Below are positions 1 to 4,609 of a DNA stretch of 8,199 nt, in pieces. The position numbers and the translations under genes were made by a program. The stretch is from Treponema sp. (lineage in GTDB: Bacteria; Spirochaetota; Spirochaetia; Treponematales; Breznakiellaceae). The stretch is from assembly GCA_009785545.1 (NCBI GenBank), contig WQWD01000098.1, positions 1 to 8,199 of the forward strand. Reading direction: 5' to 3'. The notes beneath the pieces are model-generated. The model was given only the letters and a program-made list of their open reading frames with translations. It had not been told where the DNA came from and searched no databases. The number at the start of each line of letters is the position of its first letter. Within the stretch, counting starts at the first letter, position 1.

Positions 1-17
1 CTTAAGACAGGCGAAGT

Positions 18-46
18 ATAGTCAATTAACTTTATTAATTGACTAT
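18..46. repeat. Perfect inverted repeat, 12-bp arms, upstream of rlmN
   Basis: The arms ATAGTCAATTAA (18-29) and TTAATTGACTAT (35-46) are exact reverse complements around a 5-nt loop. The structure is A+T rich and is followed by only three T on the plus strand, so it is a poor match to an intrinsic terminator. The right arm contains TTGACT (39-44), a good -35-like hexamer, so the repeat could overlap an rlmN promoter and act as an operator. The role is inferred only. Confidence 0.8.
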
Positions 47-59
47 TTCCGATTGTAAA

Positions 60-103
60 TACTTATTGTACAAGGAATTATTCAATTCCTTGTACAATAA
101 GTA
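60..103. repeat. Perfect inverted repeat, 20-bp arms, just before the rlmN ribosome binding site
   Basis: The 20-nt arms (60-79 and 84-103) are exact reverse complements around the 4-nt loop ATTC. Each arm contains the 8-bp palindrome TTGTACAA (66-73 and 90-97), so the element can be read either as one long hairpin or as two operator-like palindromes 24 bp apart centre to centre. No T-run follows on either strand, which argues against a classical terminator. It ends 7 nt before the AGGAG sequence of rlmN, so if transcribed it could affect translation, mRNA stability or attenuation. Confidence 0.85.
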
Positions 104-133
104 AAATTAAAGGAGTATATCAAATCATTTTCA

Positions 134-1153
134 ATGAAACAATATTTTGCAGGTCTTTCACGGTCTGAAATAAATCAACACCTCTCCTATCTTCCCGGTT
201 ACCGCTCAAAACAAATTTACAAATGGATAATAAACGGAGCGGATGATTTTGAACAAATGACAGACCTTCCTGCCGCTCTGCGCTCTGAAATATCTTCCCG
301 GTTTAGTTTGTTTTCGAGTATTGTTTCAAGTAACTTAGGAGACAAGTTTACCAAAAAAATTATTCTTACACTTTATGATGAATCTAAAATAGAAGCTGTT
401 CTTTTAAACGACGGAAAAAAACGTTTTACAGCTTGTATCTCGACACAAGTTGGCTGCCCTGCCGGCTGTCTTTTTTGCAAAACCGGCTCTTTGGGTTTTA
501 AACGCAATCTGGAAAGTTTTGAAATTGTCGAGCAATTTTTACATTTAAAACGTCTGAATGGCGGGCAAATTGACAACATCGTTATAATGGGAATGGGTGA
601 ACCGCTTTTAAATTCAGAGAACCTAAAAAAAGCTCTTGAAGTTTTAAATGATAAAGACGGGCTCTGTATTTCAAGGCGGAGAATCACGGTTTCTACCTGC
701 GGTATCATCGAAGGCATTTTTAATATCGCAAACAATCTGCCTTTCTCAAAATTAGCCCTTTCATTAACCACAGGCGATGAAGATTTACGCCGAAGGCTCA
801 TGCCAATTTCCGCCTCAAATCCTCTTGATAAAATCAAAAAGGGGCTTATACTTTTTCAGCAAAACGGCGGCGGACGTATCACTCTTGAAATTCCGTTACT
901 AAGCGGGATCAACACCCGTAACAAAGATGCAGCTTCCATAGCGTCATTCGCTAAAGGGCTTGATTATGTTGTAAACCTAATCCCCTGGAATCCTGTCGAA
1001 GGTCTTGAATTTGAAGGCAGCCCAATCCGTGAATGCGGCAACAAAGAGACTCAAGACTTTATTCAAAGACTTGAAACCTATGGTTTAAAGGTAACCACAC
1101 GCCGGCACAAAGGCCGCTCAATTTTAGGAGCCTGCGGACAGTTGGGAGAATAG
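134..1153 (+). CDS. rlmN: RlmN: dual-specificity radical-SAM 23S rRNA A2503 / tRNA A37 C2-methyltransferase
   Basis: The protein has 339 residues (E. coli RlmN has 384). In this family the enzyme adds a methyl group to C2 of adenosine 2503 in 23S rRNA and of A37 in some tRNAs, using two SAM molecules and a 4Fe-4S cluster in the cytoplasm. The radical-SAM cysteines are in GCPAGCLFC (C108, C112, C115). The SAM-binding GMGEP is at 153-157. The conserved Glu of the family is E88, and the methyl-carrying cysteine is C334 in the C-terminal ACGQLG, the usual RlmN ending. C101 matches the second conserved cysteine. The N-terminal helical RNA-binding domain covers about 1-90. The start is ATG 134 because the N-terminus (AGLSRSEI) fits the family, but the AGGAG at 111-115 lies unusually far away (18 nt). 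The gene ends 23 bp from the convergent lipoprotein gene. Confidence 0.95.
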   Translation: MKQYFAGLSRSEINQHLSYLPGYRSKQIYKWIINGADDFEQMTDLPAALRSEISSRFSLFSSIVSSNLGDKFTKKIILTLYDESKIEAVLLNDGKKRFTACISTQVGCPAGCLFCKTGSLGFKRNLESFEIVEQFLHLKRLNGGQIDNIVIMGMGEPLLNSENLKKALEVLNDKDGLCISRRRITVSTCGIIEGIFNIANNLPFSKLALSLTTGDEDLRRRLMPISASNPLDKIKKGLILFQQNGGGRITLEIPLLSGINTRNKDAASIASFAKGLDYVVNLIPWNPVEGLEFEGSPIRECGNKETQDFIQRLETYGLKVTTRRHKGRSILGACGQLGE

Positions 1154-1176
1154 GCTTGTTGGGTTAGTTCCCTCAA
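1142..1176. terminator. Weak imperfect hairpin between convergent rlmN and SH3 lipoprotein genes
   Basis: TTGGGAGAA (1142-1150) can pair with TTCCCTCAA (1168-1176) in 8 of 9 positions, one of them a G-U pair, around a 17-nt loop. It overlaps the end of rlmN and fills the gap to the stop codon of the opposing gene, where a shared terminator is expected. There is no T-run on either side, so this is only a possible site. Confidence 0.2.
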
Positions 1177-1638
1177 TCACCTTAAAATAAATTCTGAGGC
1201 GGTTCTTGCCTGGTTTTCGTTGTTAAAGATGTCCATTACATCTTCTCTCAGCCAGCCAGAAATTGTGTTGCTGCCTTGTACGATGTCGCCTGTTAATACC
1301 CAAGTAACAAAACCGCTTTGCGTTCTTATTATTTCCCGCCTTGCTATTTTGACAAGGGAGCCCCTTCGTAAATACCCAATGGAAGGGCTGTTTACCGCAG
1401 GCTCGGCGCTGATGTGTGTAAAAGATGTGGTGATTACGCCAAAACCTATATAGTCCCTTGAAAGAGGTGAAGTTAATGGGGGGGGAGCGGATACTTCTCC
1501 ATTTCTTCCAATGCAAGAAACAAAGAACAAAGAACAAAAAACAAAGAGCAGCGAATAAAAGCATAATTGACGAAATGTGTGTTTTTTAGTTATTCTTGTG
1601 TTAGTGAAAATATTAAGTGTTTCGGTTTTTGTTATCAT
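1177..1638 (-). CDS. SH3b-domain-like lipoprotein, possibly phase-variable
   Basis: This 153-residue protein is probably secreted and lipid-anchored. A hydrophobic stretch (about 25-41) ends in FFVSC, which fits the relaxed spirochaete lipobox, with lipidated C42. A Pro-rich linker (51-59) leads to a bacterial SH3-like domain at about 63-136: I see a D-Y-I-G-F-G start, a central GYLRRGSLVKIARRE strand pair and a GWLRED motif, as in SH3b modules that bind peptides or cell wall. The ligand is unknown. The listed start is ATG 1638; it gives a long, Lys/Arg-containing N-terminus, has only a weak ribosome binding site, and overlaps the divergent barrel gene. A second ATG at 1564 lies in another frame and would join this frame after loss of one 7-bp unit or one C (see the repeats). 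The assignment as a lipoprotein is good; the exact start is uncertain. Confidence 0.7.
   Translation of the reverse strand: MITKTETLNIFTNTRITKKHTFRQLCFYSLLFVFCSLFFVSCIGRNGEVSAPPPLTSPLSRDYIGFGVITTSFTHISAEPAVNSPSIGYLRRGSLVKIARREIIRTQSGFVTWVLTGDIVQGSNTISGWLREDVMDIFNNENQARTASEFILR
1478..1485 (-). repeat. C8 homopolymer tract (G8 on the plus strand) inside the lipoprotein gene
   Basis: Eight consecutive C on the coding strand encode Ala-Pro-Pro-Pro (51-54), nine residues after the lipidated cysteine. Runs of G/C of this length are known slipped-strand mispairing sites in bacteria, including treponemes. A change of one base shifts the reading frame of the whole SH3 domain. Confidence 0.85.
1514..1548 (-). 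repeat. 7-bp tandem repeat (five units) within the lipoprotein signal peptide
   Basis: On the plus strand the units are CAAGAAA, CAAAGAA, CAAAGAA, CAAAAAA and CAAAGAG: two are identical and the other three differ from these by one or two bases. On the coding strand the consensus is TTCTTTG, and the tract encodes the hydrophobic core up to the lipobox. The unit length is not a multiple of three, so gain or loss of a unit changes the frame. A 15-base piece of the tract (CAAAGAACAAAAAAC, 1528-1542) recurs at 3202-3216. Confidence 0.75.
1567..1596 (+). promoter_or_regulatory. Candidate promoter of the omptin-like gene
   Basis: TTGACG (1567-1572) is followed after 18 bp by TATTCT (1591-1596), matching 5/6 and 4/6 of the sigma-70-type consensus. 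Transcription would begin near 1603-1604, exactly where the preferred GTG start of the barrel gene lies, giving a leaderless message. The site lies inside the 5' end of the opposite lipoprotein gene. Confidence 0.35.
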
Positions 1639-2587
1639 CTTATTTTTATTCTCGGCAATAAAACCTTCGATAATAAATGCCGAAAATACCAGAAATTATG
1701 GTTTTTCGGCAGGAACTGCTTTTGGAGTTGTTTTCGGGGAATCTTTTGAGCTTGTATACCCCGGTAATGATACTAAAGGCGAATTACTAAGTGAATTGAC
1801 ATGGGAAATGAAACCTGTGTTTTATTTCGGGCTTTACGGACAGTTCGCAAGAAGAAATCTTACCTCAGCGCCAGGCTTTTTTGCGTCTTTTCTTTTTAAG
1901 GTTGGACTTCCGGGAGATTCAGGGGTTCATGAAAACCGTGACTGGATGTCTGCTGTAAACGCAGAGCTTACTCATTTTTCGACACATACTAACAGAACGG
2001 ACAGATTTTTTTGGCTTGACGTTGATTTGGGCTTTTCAATTCCGATCAGACAGAGTTTCTTTGTAAAACCTTTTTTAAACTTTTCCTGGATGCATTTTGC
2101 TTTTTCGGGAAGAGACGGGCATGGGCAATATGCGATAGAAAGCAGTCCCGGAATATTCTATCCAATTGATGATATGCCTCGTATAGTTCAATTTAATGGT
2201 CTTGCTATCACATATCAACAGGATTGGCTGATATTAGCGGCAGGTCTTACAGCTGGAACAACTATTTTGTCCCCTTTTACTTTGGAATTATCCTTTAAAA
2301 TGAGCCCTTTAACTTATTGCATAGCGGTTGATCACCATTTCCATAGAGCCGTTACTTTTTATGATTTTACAAGCTTCGGCCTATTCATTGAGCCAAGTAT
2401 CAGAGCTTCCATGCCTTTTGGCAATTTTGATATTTTATTTGAATTAACCTATAGGTTTATCGGCAGAACCAGAGGACCGGCGTTCAGAGAATATGCGACT
2501 AACATAGGAGTTTTTGTACCAAGCGGAGAAGCTGGGGCTGCTCTATCTTTAATGAACAGCCGTTTTATTATCAGATACCGTATTTGA
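1604..2587 (+). CDS. Omptin-like outer-membrane beta-barrel protein (protease fold, catalytic variant)
   Basis: The product is an exported barrel protein of 327 residues from GTG 1604, close to the OmpT precursor (317). I chose this start because it gives a typical signal peptide (MKILSVSVF..., cleaved after INA); an in-frame ATG at 1577 adds nine hydrophobic residues. No start has a Shine-Dalgarno sequence. Numbering below counts from ATG 1577. By eye it follows omptins along its length: the N-terminal Y-x-F-x-x-G strand, FELVY at 57-61, SELTWEM at 72-78, NRDWM at 120-124 (OmpT DQDWM), ITYQQDW at 211-217 and VDHHFH at 251-256 (OmpT NDEHYD). Omptins are surface proteases using two Asp plus an Asp-His pair. 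Here D122, D252 and H254 match, but the position of OmpT Asp83 is N120 and that of Asp208 is Ala. It may therefore be a weak or changed protease, or a non-enzymatic barrel. Confidence 0.72.
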   Translation: MKILSVSVFVIILFLFSAIKPSIINAENTRNYGFSAGTAFGVVFGESFELVYPGNDTKGELLSELTWEMKPVFYFGLYGQFARRNLTSAPGFFASFLFKVGLPGDSGVHENRDWMSAVNAELTHFSTHTNRTDRFFWLDVDLGFSIPIRQSFFVKPFLNFSWMHFAFSGRDGHGQYAIESSPGIFYPIDDMPRIVQFNGLAITYQQDWLILAAGLTAGTTILSPFTLELSFKMSPLTYCIAVDHHFHRAVTFYDFTSFGLFIEPSIRASMPFGNFDILFELTYRFIGRTRGPAFREYATNIGVFVPSGEAGAALSLMNSRFIIRYRI

Positions 2588-2588
2588 C

Positions 2589-2999
2589 CTATAAAAAGAC
2601 TAATTCGCCAAACAAAAAATGTAAAATAGCAACAGCCATAAGCGCAATGCCTATCGATTTTCTGAAAACTAAAAGATTTGTTCCAATTTGTTCCAGTTTA
2701 GCCGACTTAAACGAGCTTTCATGGCGGTAAATGCCAAAAATAAAGATAATCCCGGTAATTATCCCAGCGGCGGCAGGAACCAAGTCGCCGATAACATACG
2801 TTGCGGAACCATCAGCTCCCGCTAAAGGAGAAATCAATTTTAAAACGCCTACCACCGCGCTTATTATACCCAAAACCAGATAAAAAAGAGGATTACTGAC
2901 TGAAAAATACGGCTTTTTAATCCCATCATTACTGTCGGTAAAAAGCACATACCCGGCTAAACCATTGCAAAAAATAGACAAAAAATACAACTGGATCAT
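2589..2999 (-). CDS. Small four-helix integral membrane protein, function unknown
   Basis: I do not recognise a named family. From ATG 2999 the protein has 136 residues with four probable transmembrane segments (about 1-20, 36-57, 69-91 and 114-135). A short loop after helix 1 is rich in Asp, Asn and Lys, and a Lys/Glu/Arg-rich loop (92-113) separates helices 3 and 4. A GDLVPAAAG motif starts helix 3. The frame stays open to a TTG at 3062, but I prefer ATG 2999 because a good promoter (TTGACA plus extended -10) lies inside that extension and the extra residues are hydrophilic. No Shine-Dalgarno sequence precedes the ATG, so translation may be leaderless. The stop codon is one base from the stop of the convergent omptin-like gene. 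Confidence 0.7.
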   Translation of the reverse strand: MIQLYFLSIFCNGLAGYVLFTDSNDGIKKPYFSVSNPLFYLVLGIISAVVGVLKLISPLAGADGSATYVIGDLVPAAAGIITGIIFIFGIYRHESSFKSAKLEQIGTNLLVFRKSIGIALMAVAILHFLFGELVFL

Positions 3000-3005
3000 T
3001 TTATA

Positions 3006-3034
3006 TAAATAACACAAAAAATTGGTTTTGTCAA
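3006..3034 (-). promoter_or_regulatory. Candidate promoter of the membrane protein gene (leaderless)
   Basis: On the minus strand TTGACA (3034-3029) is a perfect -35. After 17 bp comes TATTTA (3011-3006), preceded by TGT, which makes an extended -10. The expected start of transcription falls at about 3000-2999, on or next to the ATG. It lies back to back with the tRNA promoter: TTTTGTCAA (3026-3034) and TTGACAAAA (3047-3055) form a perfect 9-bp inverted repeat around 12 bp. Confidence 0.45.
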
Positions 3035-3046
3035 TAGCATTCTCGC

Positions 3047-3075
3047 TTGACAAAATTTTCAATTTTTGGTAAGTT
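3047..3075 (+). promoter_or_regulatory. Candidate promoter of tRNA-Leu
   Basis: TTGACA (3047-3052) is followed after 17 bp by TAAGTT (3070-3075), with TGG just before it as an extended -10. The -10 itself is weak (3/6), but the perfect -35 and spacing support it. The start of transcription would be near 3082, giving a leader of about 17 nt before the mature tRNA. Confidence 0.45.
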
Positions 3076-3098
3076 TAACAAAGAAACCAAAAGGTTTT

Positions 3099-3180
3099 GC
3101 GGCCTTGGTGGAACTGGTAGACACGCTAGCTTGAGGTGCTAGTGCCGAGAGGTATGGAAGTTCGAGTCTTCTAGGCCGCA
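3099..3180 (+). tRNA. tRNA-Leu (anticodon GAG)
   Basis: This is an 82-nt type II tRNA. The acceptor arms GCGGCCT (3099-3105) and AGGCCGC (3173-3179) pair fully, with discriminator A at 3180. The anticodon stem CTAGC/GCTAG encloses the loop TTGAGGT, with anticodon GAG at 3133-3135, reading CUC and CUU leucine codons. The variable arm (3143-3155) forms a short stem with a GAGA loop, typical of tRNA-Leu. The T arm GGAAG/CTTCT, with one G-U pair, carries the loop TTCGAGT. CCA is not encoded (ATA follows), so it must be added by the CCA-adding enzyme. Confidence 0.96.
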
Positions 3181-3240
3181 ATACTTGAGTATTCAAAAAT
3201 CCAAAGAACAAAAAACTCCACCACGTTAGACCGCAATACT
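3172..3240. repeat. Direct repeat of the tRNA-Leu 3' end, 55 bp apart
   Basis: TAGGCCGCAATACT (3172-3185), covering the 3' end of the tRNA, recurs as TAGACCGCAATACT (3227-3240) with one mismatch. The second copy ends 6 bp before the stop codon of the permease gene. Duplicated tRNA ends may be remains of integration events or local duplications. The 41 bp between the copies hold no gene, only an A-rich stretch and a small palindrome (AATACTTGAGTATT, 3180-3193). Confidence 0.6.
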
Positions 3241-3246
3241 ATTAAC

Positions 3247-4527
3247 TTATGAGATTTTTTCCGGTTCGGAACTCTTCAAAACCAAGTTCAAAATTATACC
3301 AATAACAACCGCTATCGCTACACCAAGCCTGTCAATAGGGAGGTTTGCTTCGCCAATGGGGATTGTTATAGCCGGACCAAAACGAAGACCAAGTCCTATT
3401 ACCAACATAACAGCTACGATGATACAATTTTTCATATCGCCAAGATTAATTTTGTCATCAACAAGGTTTCTGATACCAACTGCGGCGATCATTCCGTAAA
3501 GAATAAATGACGCTCCGCCTATAACCGCTTCTGGAATCCAGTAAATGGCAGAAGCCACTAACGGGCTGAATCCTAAAAGAGCGGCAAATACACCCGCTAA
3601 AATTAATGGCCATGCGTTAAATACCCTTGTCAAAGTTACAAGGCCGACATTTTCCGAATAAGTTGTAGCGGCGGGCGAACCAATAAATCCCTGAAAAATT
3701 GTCGCAACGCCGTCTCCTGCCAAAGTTCTGGCAAGACCCGGTTCTTTGATATAGTCATTTCCGGATTGGCGGGAAAGAATAACCATATCCGCAATATGTT
3801 CGGCAATAGTAGCGAACACAAAAGGAAACATTATTAAAATTGGAATTAAGTTAAAAGTTGGAAGCATAAAGACAGGCATACCGATTGCTCTCCAGTCGGC
3901 GCGATCAATCCTGGCTGCCTGAGCCGTACCATGAACATCTATGCCTAAAACAAAATGCATAAAAACGGCAGCTATTGTTCCTACAACTATACCGATCAAT
4001 ATAGGCGTAATTTTAAATAAACCTTTTCCCCATATTGCGGCAATAATAATCGCAATGAGCGTAATTAAAGCCAGCGGTAAATTATGAGCCGACATTGAAA
4101 TAGCAAAAGGAGCGAGCATAACACCGATTAAAATAACAGTAGGAGCCGTTACCACCGTAGGCATAAACCGCATAACTTTTTCTACACCTAAAAACTTAAT
4201 CAACAGCGCAACAACAAGGTAGAAAATTCCGGCAATTAAAATACCGCCTGTAGCATCCGAAAGAGGATTTCCACCGCCGGTTACGACATTAATACCTGCC
4301 ATAAAAGCAAATGATGAACCCAAAAAAACCGGCACTCCCATAGCCCATGTACGGCCTTTTTTCTTTTGGATAAGATGAAACATTATAGTTCCAACACCAA
4401 CACCTATAAGCGTCACTTGAACACTCAAGCCCGTTATAAGAGGCACTAAAATAGTAGCGCCAAACATCGCAAAAAGATGTTGAAGCCCCATAAGCGCTAT
4501 TCTTGCTTTTGTTAATTTTTTGTCCAT
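3247..4527 (-). CDS. uraA: Uracil permease, NCS2/NAT family (UraA type)
   Basis: This 426-residue inner-membrane carrier is close in length to E. coli UraA (429) and should import uracil with protons for pyrimidine salvage. Family marks seen in order: QHLFAMFGAT (16-25) in helix 1, GSSFAF (70-75) with the Phe next to the substrate, AEHIADM (242-248) in helix 8 and TTYSENVG (288-295) in helix 10, followed by TLTR. E243 and E292 match the two uracil-binding glutamates of UraA; the position of UraA His245 is D247. The TTYxEN form favours uracil over xanthine. The start is well supported by GGGGAG (4535-4540) 7 nt before the ATG. The gene lies 82 bp after mutS in the same direction and has a candidate promoter of its own. 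Confidence 0.93.
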   Translation of the reverse strand: MDKKLTKARIALMGLQHLFAMFGATILVPLITGLSVQVTLIGVGVGTIMFHLIQKKKGRTWAMGVPVFLGSSFAFMAGINVVTGGGNPLSDATGGILIAGIFYLVVALLIKFLGVEKVMRFMPTVVTAPTVILIGVMLAPFAISMSAHNLPLALITLIAIIIAAIWGKGLFKITPILIGIVVGTIAAVFMHFVLGIDVHGTAQAARIDRADWRAIGMPVFMLPTFNLIPILIMFPFVFATIAEHIADMVILSRQSGNDYIKEPGLARTLAGDGVATIFQGFIGSPAATTYSENVGLVTLTRVFNAWPLILAGVFAALLGFSPLVASAIYWIPEAVIGGASFILYGMIAAVGIRNLVDDKINLGDMKNCIIVAVMLVIGLGLRFGPAITIPIGEANLPIDRLGVAIAVVIGIILNLVLKSSEPEKIS

Positions 4528-4569
4528 AAAACAACTCCCCTAAAATTTCAAACATTAAAATTTTTTACA

Positions 4570-4598
4570 ATTATATTACAAATTAGGTTAAATGGGAA
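4570..4598 (-). promoter_or_regulatory. Candidate promoter of uraA
   Basis: On the minus strand TTCCCA (4598-4593, 4/6) is separated by 17 bp from a perfect TATAAT (4575-4570). It lies just after the mutS stop codon, and transcription would begin near 4563, giving a leader of about 36 nt that contains the Shine-Dalgarno sequence. This suggests uraA can be expressed separately from mutS. Confidence 0.55.
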
Positions 4599-4609
4599 GC
4601 GGTCAATTA

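Noticed and set aside
60..103. Long hairpin as an intrinsic terminator of an upstream gene
   Set aside because: Neither strand has a T-run after the stem, and it lies directly before the rlmN ribosome binding site.
134..1153. Cfr-type antibiotic resistance methyltransferase instead of RlmN
   Set aside because: The CPAGCLFC cluster followed by TGSLGFKRNL and the ACGQLG ending are those of housekeeping RlmN.
1223..1564. Minus-strand open frame of 113 codons overlapping the SH3 lipoprotein in another frame
   Set aside because: Beyond its hydrophobic start it has no recognisable domain, while the overlapping frame encodes a coherent lipobox and SH3-like domain. It matters only as the possible alternative entry to that frame.
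3000..3062. N-terminal extension of the small membrane protein to TTG 3062
   Set aside because: The extension overlaps a promoter-like sequence, has no ribosome binding site and adds a hydrophilic segment before an otherwise normal first helix.
3180..3193. Small palindrome AATACTTGAGTATT after the tRNA as a terminator
   Set aside because: The stem has five pairs, is A+T rich and is followed by CAAAAATCC with no T-run.
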